Assembly: GCA_946481205.1 (NCBI GenBank)
Contig: CAMLNB010000078.1
Span: 1 to 14,475 of the forward strand
Direction: 5' to 3'
DNA length: 14,475 nucleotides
Origin: an uncultured Kangiella sp.
GTDB taxonomy: Bacteria; Pseudomonadota; Gammaproteobacteria; Enterobacterales; DSM-103792
A model generated the notes under the pieces. The model saw only the letters and a list, made by a program, of their open reading frames with translations. It made no database searches and had not been told where the DNA came from. A program made the position numbers and the translations under genes. Below, in pieces: positions 7,351 through 14,461 of this stretch; within the stretch, counting starts at the first letter, position 1, and each line of letters begins with the position of its first letter.

Positions 7351-7892
7351 TGCCGGTTCAACTCGAAGCGGGCCCGAGCGATGCCGTTTTCGCTCGGCAG
7401 ATCGGTACGTTGCAACTGCACGGTTTCGCCGTAGTGGCGGATGCAGGCGCGGATCAGGCCCTCGGCCAGATCCGCCATCGCCCGTGCTGAGCGGTAATTC
7501 AGCACCAGCCGCTGCTCGCTCTCGCGCTGGACATGGATTTGCGGTAGTTCGGCGTCGGGGTAGAGCTTGCGGACTTCCCGGTGGATGTAGGCATCGACAC
7601 TGGCGAGCAGGCCAAAACTGTCCGGTTGGTCGGCGAAGAAGCCCGGATACAGCAGCACGAAACGCTCGAACAGGTACTCACCGAAGGCTTGCACCAGCGC
7701 AGCGGTCGGCAAGCCGGTGTGGCTGGCCAGGGCCTGGACCAAGGCGCTCATTTCTTGGTGGGGATAGTTGCCGACTGCGGTGTAAGCGCCACCGCTGGTG
7801 GTCTGGACCCGGGTCAGTAGCTGATCGGCCACGGCCGGGGAGAAGCGTTGCTCGACCATTTCGAGGAATTCGGTGAATACCATACCGAGCAC
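7347..7892 (-). CDS. H-NOX heme nitric oxide/oxygen-binding sensor protein
   Basis: The 181-residue protein matches a stand-alone bacterial H-NOX domain in length and content. It starts MLGMVFTEFLEMVE, has GGAYTAVGNY (34-43), and carries proximal heme ligand His104 in the segment YIHREVRKLYPDAELP. The heme-propionate YxSxR motif is intact (Tyr133, Ser135, Arg137). It should be a cytosolic ferrous-heme NO sensor. Whether it also binds O2 depends on a distal-pocket Tyr that I cannot assign with confidence. I chose the GTG at 7892 because it gives the family N-terminus (M-x-G-hydrophobic-x-F) and has CCGGAG about nine bases upstream; the ATG at 7883 would lose three conserved residues. It is the first gene of the two-gene operon with the GGDEF-EAL enzyme, overlapping it by four bases. 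Confidence 0.93.
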   Translation of the reverse strand: MLGMVFTEFLEMVEQRFSPAVADQLLTRVQTTSGGAYTAVGNYPHQEMSALVQALASHTGLPTAALVQAFGEYLFERFVLLYPGFFADQPDSFGLLASVDAYIHREVRKLYPDAELPQIHVQRESEQRLVLNYRSARAMADLAEGLIRACIRHYGETVQLQRTDLPSENGIARARFELNRQ

Positions 7893-8252
7893 GTCGGGAT
7901 ACTCCGGCCGATCCGGGTCGGCAACTGTAAAAACCGAAAGAAAAGATAGTTGGCCGCGGCCAGCCTCGCCACCCCAAGGCGGCCAGTTGGAGCGGCCGCC
8001 ATCGGCCCGCCCTTTGGTCAGGGCGCTGTGCTCTGCTGCGCCGCAACGTGCACCAAGGTGCGAGATGTTCTAGGCTGGACCGAGGTCACACAAGTGGATG
8101 CCCGTGTCGACCGCGACCGCCGTGCTTTGATCGGATGCTCCCGTCATCCGTCCCCGTCAAAGCTGATCGCCTGCCAGCCATGAAAGTCCCGGACCGTTTG
8201 CGAACGCCATGCGCAAGCGGCGCCGGTTTTTCTATTTGCGAGGAGGCCAGTC
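7893..8252. promoter_or_regulatory. Divergent intergenic region between the H-NOX and pectin acetylesterase genes
   Basis: This 360-bp stretch has no credible gene. It must contain the promoters of the leftward H-NOX operon and the rightward esterase. An A-rich patch at 7926-7950 (TTTTTACAG read on the minus strand) is the likeliest H-NOX promoter area, but I cannot pick a confident -35/-10 pair. On the plus strand, AGGAGG at 8241-8246, six bases before the ATG, is an optimal ribosome site for the esterase. No recognisable NorR or NsrR operator was seen by eye. Confidence 0.4.
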
Positions 8253-9677
8253 ATGAACCCTGCTGTGAAAAAAAATACCCGCCGGAGGGGCGCTTGGTGT
8301 ACCGGTTTGCTGTCGTTTGTTATGTCCTGCTTTGTTGCCCTGCCTGCAGCCGCCGAACTCGGTGACTACAACAGCTGGCAAACTTTTCTGAATCTGTTTT
8401 CGGCGCCAAAACCGGATAACAAAGTCACCGATGCTCAGCGCACCGGGCCGTATCCTTTGTTAGCCAACCCATCCGGCTTTACGTCGTTTGCACCGACCAA
8501 TTATTACGCCTGGCAAACCGTCAAGCTGGCGCCGCAAACCGGCGCTGTCTGTGGTAACGGCTCGACTTACAAGTTCTTCGTCAATCGGGTGCCGAACACC
8601 AGCAACACGATCATCTATCTCGAAGGCGGCGGCGCCTGCTGGGATTACGAAAGCTGCACCGGTGCCAGTGGTATTCGCGGTGCCCGCAATCCGAATGGCA
8701 TTCCCGATGACTACATGAGCTTGATGAATCCGGGCGCGAGTCTGGTGTCGCCATTTGTGTTCCGGCTGCATCCGTGGACCAGCACCAAGTCGCAGAACTG
8801 GAACATGATCTATGTGCCGTACTGCACCGGTGACATTTATTCCGGTGATCGGGTCGCGGTGTACAACGATCCGGCTGGCCAAAATGCCCCGCTGGTCTGG
8901 CATCACAATGGCCTGCGCAACATGCGCGCGGTGCTCAGCTGGCTGAAAGACAATCTGCAACGGCCGGCACAACTGCTGACGACCGGATGCAGCGCCGGTG
9001 GCGCGGGCTCGCTGACCAACTATGCACATGTTCGCCGTGACATGGCGCCAACCAAAGGTTTCCTGATCGACGATTCCGGTCCGGTTTACAGCGCACCAGT
9101 CAACGGCGATGTGAATCTGTATCCGAGCATCCGGCTGCAGAATCACATCCGCAATGTCTGGGGTTTGAATGCTGGCCCGCTGCCATACATGCAAAGCGAA
9201 CTCGGCAGTTACGGCCTGAATCTGAACGATCTCGGAACCATCTATCCGGCGCTGTCATCGCGCTGGAATAACGACCGGATGGGCCACACTCACTTCTGGC
9301 AGGATCTGAATTACTCCTCGTATTCCTATGAACGCTTCTACGAGGACATTTACAACGATCCGGATCAGGCCAGTCGGGAAGCGAAAATTCATGCTCGCTG
9401 GGCTACTGATACCAACCGGCTGAAAACCACGCTCAATGGCATCAGCAACTTCGGTGGCTATTTCCCGCAATACCGAGCGGTCAACGAAAGCCATTGCACC
9501 ACGATCATCGAATTCGCCAACGGCGACATTCAGGAGCAAGGCTTGGAGCTGGATCACTTCATCAACAATGTGCTGAATGGCAGTGGCACCGTGATGGATG
9601 CCTCGGAATCGAGCCCGAATGCGGACTTTGCCAAACCGTTCAATTTCCTCTATTGGACACTGGATCAGTTGCTCTAA
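8253..9677 (+). CDS. Secreted pectin acetylesterase / Notum-family serine hydrolase
   Basis: The 474-residue protein has a Sec signal peptide: basic start KKNTRRR, hydrophobic core about 17-31, probable cleavage after PAAA at 34. The mature part matches the pectin acetylesterase (plant PAE, animal Notum) family: GGGACW (125-130), which helps form the oxyanion hole, GCSAGG with nucleophile Ser247, IDDSGP with probable catalytic Asp274, and ESHC with His414. Cys residues at 100, 129, 135, 191, 246 and 415 could form disulfides in the periplasm or outside. Family members remove acetyl groups from pectin or, in Notum, palmitoleate from Wnt; the bacterial substrate is uncertain, but an acylated polysaccharide is likely. 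It has a strong ribosome site (AGGAGG, six-base spacing) and appears monocistronic, ending 17 bp before a shared terminator hairpin. Confidence 0.88.
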   Translation: MNPAVKKNTRRRGAWCTGLLSFVMSCFVALPAAAELGDYNSWQTFLNLFSAPKPDNKVTDAQRTGPYPLLANPSGFTSFAPTNYYAWQTVKLAPQTGAVCGNGSTYKFFVNRVPNTSNTIIYLEGGGACWDYESCTGASGIRGARNPNGIPDDYMSLMNPGASLVSPFVFRLHPWTSTKSQNWNMIYVPYCTGDIYSGDRVAVYNDPAGQNAPLVWHHNGLRNMRAVLSWLKDNLQRPAQLLTTGCSAGGAGSLTNYAHVRRDMAPTKGFLIDDSGPVYSAPVNGDVNLYPSIRLQNHIRNVWGLNAGPLPYMQSELGSYGLNLNDLGTIYPALSSRWNNDRMGHTHFWQDLNYSSYSYERFYEDIYNDPDQASREAKIHARWATDTNRLKTTLNGISNFGGYFPQYRAVNESHCTTIIEFANGDIQEQGLELDHFINNVLNGSGTVMDASESSPNADFAKPFNFLYWTLDQLL

Positions 9678-9694
9678 GCGTTGATCTTCGTTGC

Positions 9695-9728
9695 AACAAA
9701 TAGGGCGCCAATCGGCGCCCTATTTGTT
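9695..9728. terminator. Bidirectional terminator hairpin between convergent genes
   Basis: The arms 9695-9709 and 9714-9728 form a perfect 15-bp stem with an aatc loop. The stem has a GC core flanked by AT ends, so the RNA from either strand ends in a U-rich 3' arm (ctatttgtt on plus and likewise on minus). It lies between the stop of the esterase (9677) and that of the leftward 214-residue gene (9741) and can serve both. Confidence 0.85.
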
Positions 9729-9740
9729 CGTGGCAACTCC

Positions 9741-10385
9741 TCATGGCCCGTTGCCCGTCGCTCCCATCGTGGCAATGCGCGCCTGCTCCAAGCGCTGGCG
9801 CAAGTATTCATCGCGTGACAACCCATCCGGAATCACCGTCATCGCCATCACTTCCTTGACGATATCGTTCTCCTGCCGCTTGTATTCGATAAATTGCGGC
9901 TCGGGATTGGCCAGCCACGCCTGTTCCCGCACCTCCGACTGCGCCTTGTACTGATCGATCAGCGCCTTGGCCTTGGCTTTGTAATCCTCATCACCGCGAC
10001 TGCTGTAACGCAGCATCGCCAGCTTCAACACCAGCGCTTCCATCGGCACCAGCTTGCCTTCCTGCTCGTATTTGTTGGTGCCATCCAGCAATTGCCGCAA
10101 CTGCGCCTGCTTTTCCTGCTCACTGAGTTGGTCGGCATGATCGAAGAAGCCGCGGCTGTGTTGCTGAAATTCCGAAAAAGCGTGATAGGCCTGAACGACT
10201 GGGTGATCGCGCAGCTCAGTTGGCGCCAGCTCCGAACTTGTCGGTGCTGCAGCGACGGGAAGTGATGCTGCGGTTTGTACCGAGTCTGTATGCTCCTTGC
10301 GCTCCCACAGTGCGACCCCAACCCCAATCGCCAATACGATAGCGATACCAATCGCCAGTCGCCGCGAGACTCTGTGCTTATCCAT
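9741..10385 (-). CDS. Membrane-anchored helical periplasmic protein of unknown function
   Basis: I do not recognise this 214-residue protein. It has a short basic start (MDKHRVSRR), one hydrophobic helix at about 10-27, an Ala/Pro/Ser-rich linker (36-56) and then a mainly helical, charged region rich in Gln, Glu and Lys (60-205). This predicts a single-pass inner-membrane protein with its body in the periplasm. The architecture recalls lipase-specific foldases, but no signature of that family was found, so this is only a resemblance. I chose the ATG at 10385 because GGAGG lies seven bases before it; an ATG at 10391 sits directly on that site. It is bounded by the hemL terminator upstream and a shared terminator downstream, so it is probably transcribed alone. 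Confidence 0.75.
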   Translation of the reverse strand: MDKHRVSRRLAIGIAIVLAIGVGVALWERKEHTDSVQTAASLPVAAAPTSSELAPTELRDHPVVQAYHAFSEFQQHSRGFFDHADQLSEQEKQAQLRQLLDGTNKYEQEGKLVPMEALVLKLAMLRYSSRGDEDYKAKAKALIDQYKAQSEVREQAWLANPEPQFIEYKRQENDIVKEVMAMTVIPDGLSRDEYLRQRLEQARIATMGATGNGP

Positions 10386-10412
10386 GACCATTCCTCCCTC
10401 ACTCTGCTAAAA

Positions 10413-10438
10413 ACAATGCCCGGCGAGCCGGGCATTGT
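10413..10438 (-). terminator. Rho-independent terminator of hemL
   Basis: The arms 10413-10423 and 10428-10438 form an 11-bp perfect GC-rich stem around a four-base loop. On the minus strand it is followed directly by TTTTTAG (complement of 10407-10413). It lies 25 bp after the hemL stop and before the start of the downstream gene, which fits a classical intrinsic terminator for the leftward hemL transcript. Confidence 0.85.
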
Positions 10439-10462
10439 CAACGCATGCTGCATCGAGCATGG

Positions 10463-11746
10463 TCAGGATTTCAGTGTCCGGAAACAACGCTCTGCAGCAG
10501 CGATTGTTGCAGCGATGTCGTCATCGCTGTGCGCAGCCGAAACAAAACCGGCTTCAAATGCCGAGGGCGCCAGATAAATGCCTTCGTTCAGCATCAGATG
10601 GAAGAAGCGCTTGAATGCAGGAATGTCGCAGGCGGTGGCTTCGCTATAGCGCCAGACTTTCTTGTCGGTGAAGAAGAAACCGAACATGCCGCCGACGGTG
10701 TGCGTGGTCAGCGCGACACCGGCACGCTTCGCCGCTTGCTCGAAGCCCTGCATCAGTTTTTCGGTTTGCGCGGTCAGTTTGGCGTGGAAGTCCGGCTTCG
10801 CAACATGCTCCAGCGTCACCAGTCCCGCCGCCATCGCGACCGGGTTGCCCGACAGTGTGCCGGCTTGATAAACCGGGCCGAGCGGTGACAGTTTTTCCAT
10901 GATCGCGCGCTTGCCGCCGAACGCACCGACTGGCATACCGCCGCCGATCACTTTGCCAAGTGTGGTCAGATCCGGGGTGATACCGTATTTGGCTTGCACA
11001 CCACCGAGCGCAACGCGGAAGCCGGTCATCACTTCATCAAAAATCAGCACGCTACCGTAGTCGTCGCAGAGTTTGCGCAGGCCTTCGAGGAAGCCCGGCA
11101 CGGGCGGCAGCAGATTCATGTTGCCAGCGACCGGTTCAACGATTACGCAGGCAATGTCGTTGCCATGTTGCTTGAACAGCGCTTCGACGTTCTCCAGATT
11201 GTTGAATTCGCCGACCAGCGTGTGCTTGGTGAAATCGGCCGGTACACCGGGTGAAGACGGTTCACCAAAAGTCAGCAAGCCCGAGCCGGCTTTGACCAGC
11301 AGCGAGTCGGAATGGCCATGATAACAACCTTCGAATTTCAGCAACTTGTTGCGGTTGGTGTAACCGCGTGCCAAGCGGATCGCGCTCATGGTCGCTTCGG
11401 TGCCAGAGCTGACCATGCGCACCAGTTCGATGCTCGGCATCAGCGCCTTGACGCGCTCGGCGAGAATGATTTCGGCTTCGGTCGGTGCGCCGAATGACAG
11501 GCCGTTCTGCGCGACATCGCAAACGGCTTTGATCACCTCCGGATGAGCGTGGCCGAGAATCGCCGGTCCCCACGAGCCGACGTAGTCGATATAGCGCTTG
11601 CCGTCTTCATCCCAGAGATAGGCGCCCGCGCCCTTTTTGAAAAAAACCGGCGTGCCGCCGACTTGGCGGAACGCGCGCACCGGCGAATTGACGCCACCGG
11701 GAATCGATTGCTGGGCACGGGTAAACAGTTGTTCGGAACGCGACAT
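10463..11746 (-). CDS. hemL: Glutamate-1-semialdehyde 2,1-aminomutase
   Basis: The 427-residue cytosolic enzyme converts glutamate-1-semialdehyde to 5-aminolevulinate, in the C5 route to heme and other tetrapyrroles. It is a PLP class-III aminotransferase fold of the family's usual length. Visible features are the N-terminal [13 protein letters not shown] (14-26), SSGTEA (113-118, phosphate binding), the cofactor-binding [10 protein letters not shown] (235-244), and [11 protein letters not shown] with the PLP Schiff-base Lys265, the same number as in characterised GSAM enzymes. I chose the ATG at 11746 with GAGG six bases upstream; an in-frame TTG at 11756 is less likely. It follows the small membrane-protein gene by 21 bp and ends at a clear intrinsic terminator. 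Pseudomonads have thiE next to hemL; here pyrB and one more gene sit between them. Confidence 0.97.
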   Translation of the reverse strand: MSRSEQLFTRAQQSIPGGVNSPVRAFRQVGGTPVFFKKGAGAYLWDEDGKRYIDYVGSWGPAILGHAHPEVIKAVCDVAQNGLSFGAPTEAEIILAERVKALMPSIELVRMVSSGTEATMSAIRLARGYTNRNKLLKFEGCYHGHSDSLLVKAGSGLLTFGEPSSPGVPADFTKHTLVGEFNNLENVEALFKQHGNDIACVIVEPVAGNMNLLPPVPGFLEGLRKLCDDYGSVLIFDEVMTGFRVALGGVQAKYGITPDLTTLGKVIGGGMPVGAFGGKRAIMEKLSPLGPVYQAGTLSGNPVAMAAGLVTLEHVAKPDFHAKLTAQTEKLMQGFEQAAKRAGVALTTHTVGGMFGFFFTDKKVWRYSEATACDIPAFKRFFHLMLNEGIYLAPSAFEAGFVSAAHSDDDIAATIAAAERCFRTLKS

Positions 11747-11767
11747 GATGGACCTCAAATACGAATG

Positions 11768-12286
11768 TCATTCCCGCGTCGGCGGGAATCCGGGTAATGG
11801 CGATACCGGTTCTTGGTATTGCTCGGGGAAATGGTTTCTGAAGAACGAGTCGAGCTTGGGTTTCTGCTCATCCGTCAGCACAAACACTTCCAGCTCACGC
11901 TCGATGTGTTTGCTGCGAACGATAAATCGGTCTGGCAGTTTGACCAGATTCCGGTCTGAACCCGGGCGGTACCGAATGCTGCCAATTTCCGCCACCAGCA
12001 TGCGGTTGCTGCCACCGGTATTCGGATCATAAGCCTGCAAGTGCTCGTTTCGGAGGCAAACCTGTGTCGCCTTGCGCAGTTGCACAATCCGCAGCATCGA
12101 AATCACCCCGAACACCAGAAAAAGCACAGCAACCACCCAGGAACCTTTATTGAACGAGGCAATCGCAATCGTCAGCATGATAATGGCCAACACGCCGTTG
12201 ATGGCGAGTTTACGCCGGCGTACTGCCTCAGGCAGCGGTACAGATACGGCTGCTGTTGCTGTCGGTGAAGTATCGATGCTGCTCAT
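11768..12286 (-). CDS. Small two-helix membrane protein with a possible PH-like C-terminal domain
   Basis: This 172-residue protein of unknown function has a short N-terminal tail, a basic RRRK (23-26), two hydrophobic helices at about 28-45 and 50-68, and a soluble, beta-strand-rich segment (75-155) that reads like the membrane-associated PH-type domains of many small bacterial proteins. That assignment is by look only. The last eight residues and the stop are encoded by a dRS3-like repeat (11770-11789 plus flanks), so the native C-terminus was probably altered. AGGA lies nine bases before the ATG. It begins 16 bp after the pyrB stop and ends 21 bp before hemL, so it is likely in one transcript with them, with no evident functional link to pyrimidine or heme synthesis. 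Confidence 0.75.
   Translation of the reverse strand: MSSIDTSPTATAAVSVPLPEAVRRRKLAINGVLAIIMLTIAIASFNKGSWVVAVLFLVFGVISMLRIVQLRKATQVCLRNEHLQAYDPNTGGSNRMLVAEIGSIRYRPGSDRNLVKLPDRFIVRSKHIERELEVFVLTDEQKPKLDSFFRNHFPEQYQEPVSPLPGFPPTRE
11770..11789. repeat. dRS3-like 20-bp inverted repeat
   Basis: The sequence fits ATTCCC-N8-GGGAAT exactly, the consensus of Neisseria dRS3 elements, and similar repeats are widely scattered in proteobacterial genomes. The stem extends to eight base pairs (11770-11777 with 11782-11789) around a gtcg loop. It overlaps the 3' end of the small membrane-protein gene and sits just upstream of the hemL ribosome site. Confidence 0.7.
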
Positions 12287-12302
12287 TCACGCGCGTCCTG
12301 GT

Positions 12303-13316
12303 TCAGCCCTTGCGCACATTCTTCCAGCTGATCGGGCGCGAATACTTGTCCAGCTCTTTCGAGACGCCAAGAATGCTGGCGAAGATTGCCATCCGGACCA
12401 GCACGCCGTTGTCGGTCTGGCGGAAAATGGCAAGGTTCGGGTTGTCGTTCAGATCGTTGTCGAGTTCATTGGCTTCGGCGCGCGAATCGCGCGGCAGCGG
12501 GTGCATGATTACCGTGCTTGGCTGACAGAACTGAGAATAAGCGTACTGGTTGATGCGGAAGCGGCCGCGGTACTGGTTGGCTTCGTCTTTGCTGCCGAAG
12601 CGCTCTTCCTGAATGCGGGTTTGGTAAATGATGTCGACGTTGGCAATGCCGACGGCGAGATCTTCGGTTTCCACCACGGTGTGACCGGCAGCCAGCAAGC
12701 GATCGGTGATTTCTTCCGGCATCGCCAGCGCTTTCGGCGAGACGAATACGAAGCTGATGTTGCGGTACAGCGCCAGCAGCTGTGACAGCGAGTGCACGGT
12801 ACGTCCGTGTTTCAGATCGCCCACCATCGCGATGCGCAGGTTGTCGATGCCGCGCTGCTGGCCGGCCATTTCATTCTGCATGGTGTACAGATCGAGCAGT
12901 GCTTGCGACGGGTGTTCGTTGGCACCGTCGCCACCGTTGATCACCGGCACCCGCGAGGCGCTGGCGAATTCGGCGACCGAACCCGGCTGCGGGTGGCGCA
13001 TGACAATCAGATCGGAATAGCCGGACAGTACCCGGGCAGTGTCATACAGCGATTCACCTTTGGCGAGCGAGGAGCTTTCGATGCCGACCGTTTCCCGCAC
13101 TTCACCGCCGAGCAGGTTGAACGCGCAGCCGAACGAAACGCGGGTGCGGGTCGATGGCTCGAAAAACAGCGAGCCGAGAATGGCGCCGTTCAGCACCGTG
13201 GTCATTTTCTCGCGGCGGGCGTACGGCCGCATGCTATCAGCGACTTGAAACAGTGATTCGATATTGGCGCGGTCAAATTGTTGAACCGAGAGGATATGGC
13301 TGCCGAGAATATTCAT
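12303..13316 (-). CDS. pyrB: Aspartate carbamoyltransferase, catalytic chain
   Basis: The 337-residue enzyme transfers the carbamoyl group to L-aspartate, the committed step of pyrimidine synthesis, in the cytosol. Motifs present are the carbamoyl-phosphate loop PSTRT (54-58), the 80s loop Lys86, MRHP with Arg107, NEHPSQALLDLYT (133-145), GDLKHGRTVHS (166-176), the 240s-type loop Arg234 and MHPLPR (271-276). It is longer than the E. coli chain (about 310) and resembles the pyrI-independent type of several marine gammaproteobacteria. No pyrI or pyrC-like partner is adjacent. The ATG at 13316 gives the family N-terminus; a clear Shine-Dalgarno is missing (upstream reads accgccacc). The frame remains open upstream to about 13601, but that part looks noncoding. 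It is likely co-transcribed with the small membrane gene and hemL. Confidence 0.95.
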   Translation of the reverse strand: MNILGSHILSVQQFDRANIESLFQVADSMRPYARREKMTTVLNGAILGSLFFEPSTRTRVSFGCAFNLLGGEVRETVGIESSSLAKGESLYDTARVLSGYSDLIVMRHPQPGSVAEFASASRVPVINGGDGANEHPSQALLDLYTMQNEMAGQQRGIDNLRIAMVGDLKHGRTVHSLSQLLALYRNISFVFVSPKALAMPEEITDRLLAAGHTVVETEDLAVGIANVDIIYQTRIQEERFGSKDEANQYRGRFRINQYAYSQFCQPSTVIMHPLPRDSRAEANELDNDLNDNPNLAIFRQTDNGVLVRMAIFASILGVSKELDKYSRPISWKNVRKG

Positions 13317-13383
13317 GGTGGCGGTTTCCGCGTTTTGGTTTTCGAACGACGACGTGCGGGGCACGGCGGAAAAATCAGTTTGT

Positions 13384-13425
13384 AGTTTGCTGCGTGTAGT
13401 GTGCTGCGTGTCGTTTGCTGCGCGC
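13384..13425. repeat. Three tandem copies of a 14-bp unit in the pyrB leader
   Basis: The units 13384-13397, 13398-13411 and 13412-13425 follow the pattern (a/c)gt(t/g)tgctgcg(t/c)g(t/c), with only one to four differences between copies. They lie 68-109 bp upstream of the pyrB start. The unit is not a multiple of three, so the array does not behave as coding sequence. Each copy spaces a tgctgcg core by 14 bases, about 1.3 helical turns. Confidence 0.7.
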
Positions 13426-13488
13426 GATGGGCAGAACGGGCTGTGGTTTTGTAACACCGAGCGCGCTTTCCGGTTGGCTCCGACGTCG

Positions 13489-14115
13489 CTAGTCAAACAG
13501 CGCGGCGTAGCGCCTCGCCGCAGCTTCGACATCGTCGGCACCGAACACGCCGTGGATGGCGGCGAGCAGGTCGGCACCGGCGGCCCGCAAGTGGCCGCCA
13601 TTGTCCGGGGTCACGCCGCCAATCGCAAGCAAGGGCAGGGCAAAGCGGCTGCGGGCTGTGATCAAGGTCGTGAGTTCGCAGGGTGGCGCTGAGGGCTTGG
13701 TTTGCGACGGGAAGAAGCGGCCGAACGCCAAATAGTCCGCGCCAGCGCTGACGGCGCGGGCAGCCAAATCCAGTGAGCTATGGCAGGTCACGCCGAGAAT
13801 CCTGCCGGGCAGCGCGGCACGTGCAGCGGTCAGGTCGCCATCGGATTGGCCGAGGTGGACGCCATCGGCATCGGCGGCCAGCGCCAGCGCGACATCGTCA
13901 TTGATTAGCAGCCGACTGCCGGGGTGCTCGCGGCACAGCGCTTTCAAGGCCAGCGCACGGCTCAGCTGCTCAGCCGGGCTGGCGGTTTTGTCGCGGTATT
14001 GGATAAAGCGCGCGCCGCCGCGCAGGGCGGCCGCGACGGCGGTGAACAGCCGTTCACCGGGCAGCAGGGCGGGATCGGTAATCGCATACAGGCCGGCAAG
14101 GCGGGGATCGGACAT
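13489..14115 (-). CDS. thiE: Thiamine-phosphate synthase
   Basis: The 208-residue TIM-barrel enzyme couples hydroxymethylpyrimidine diphosphate with thiazole phosphate to give thiamine phosphate. It has the family landmarks in order: YAITDP (10-15), IQYRDK (38-43), INDD (71-74), DGVHLGQSD (84-92), GVTCHS (108-113), FGRFFPSQTKP (131-141, the usual FPTxTK loop slightly varied) and AIGGV (164-168). Length is typical. I chose the ATG at 14115 because YAITDP then begins at residue 10, as in family members; the Shine-Dalgarno is weak. No other thiamine gene is in the window. pyrB follows after 172 bp, so read-through is possible but not certain. Confidence 0.95.
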   Translation of the reverse strand: MSDPRLAGLYAITDPALLPGERLFTAVAAALRGGARFIQYRDKTASPAEQLSRALALKALCREHPGSRLLINDDVALALAADADGVHLGQSDGDLTAARAALPGRILGVTCHSSLDLAARAVSAGADYLAFGRFFPSQTKPSAPPCELTTLITARSRFALPLLAIGGVTPDNGGHLRAAGADLLAAIHGVFGADDVEAAARRYAALFD

Positions 14116-14148
14116 CGACCGGAGCTTATCGGGTGGGCAGGGCGCGCC

Positions 14149-14154
14149 AGTATA
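14149..14154 (-). promoter_or_regulatory. Candidate -10 box for thiE
   Basis: The minus strand reads TATACT here, one base from the TATAAT consensus, about 34 bases before the thiE ATG. No convincing -35 hexamer is found 16-18 bases further upstream, so this is a weak call. I saw no thi-box (TPP riboswitch) sequence between it and the gene; the remaining leader is too short for one. Confidence 0.25.
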
Positions 14155-14309
14155 GCGAACGGCTTTCACTCCAGCCCGCCCGTGCCCCCGAGCATGCGCC
14201 CGGGTTTATGCCTGACGACAGGCCGAGTCGGGGTTCAACCGCCGTGTGCATGGCGACACATCGGTGGGCGGGCCGGAATGAAATCCGCGGCGGACTCGCT
14301 CGCACGTTC

Positions 14310-14325
14310 GCCTTGTCAGCAAGGC
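14310..14325. other. Small hairpin next to the terminator
   Basis: The arms 14310-14315 and 14320-14325 (gccttg and caaggc) pair perfectly around a tcag loop. It lies just downstream of the T-run of the terminator when read leftward, so it may be a second, back-up terminator stem, although no T-run follows it. Confidence 0.4.
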
Positions 14326-14330
14326 CAACG

Positions 14331-14356
14331 AGAAAAATGGCCTGTCGAAACAGGCC
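14331..14356 (-). terminator. Rho-independent terminator, leftward, with no visible gene upstream
   Basis: The arms 14339-14345 and 14350-14356 form a perfect 7-bp GC-rich stem. On the minus strand the loop is TTCG, an extra-stable tetraloop, and the stem is followed by ATTTTTCT. This is a textbook intrinsic terminator. The transcript it ends must start either inside 14357-14475 or beyond the right edge of the window. Confidence 0.75.
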
Positions 14357-14426
14357 GAGGCGAGGAGAGTCACAGCCACTGCTCAGTGACGCAACGTGCC
14401 TGTTGTGCTGTGTGAGTACCGTGTGA

Positions 14427-14461
14427 GTGCAATGTGAAGGCATCACGCACTCACATTGCAC
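14427..14461. repeat. 11-bp inverted repeat
   Basis: gtgcaatgtga (14427-14437) and its exact reverse complement (14451-14461) are separated by 13 bases. Related gtgtgagt motifs repeat nearby (14411-14418 and 14421-14428). It may be an RNA stem-loop or a dyad operator; nothing identifies the binding factor. Confidence 0.5.

Noticed and set aside
6514..7434. 306-codon plus-strand open frame antisense to the GGDEF-EAL gene
   Set aside because: No recognisable domain, and it crosses the coupled junction of two well-supported genes on the other strand.
7893..8252. Short frames in the H-NOX/esterase intergenic region as a small gene
   Set aside because: None has a ribosome site with a plausible product, and they continue into neighbouring genes in the wrong frame.
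13317..13601. In-frame N-terminal extension of pyrB
   Set aside because: It runs through the tandem repeat and into the end of thiE, has no similarity to the family N-terminus, and the ATG at 13316 gives the expected start.
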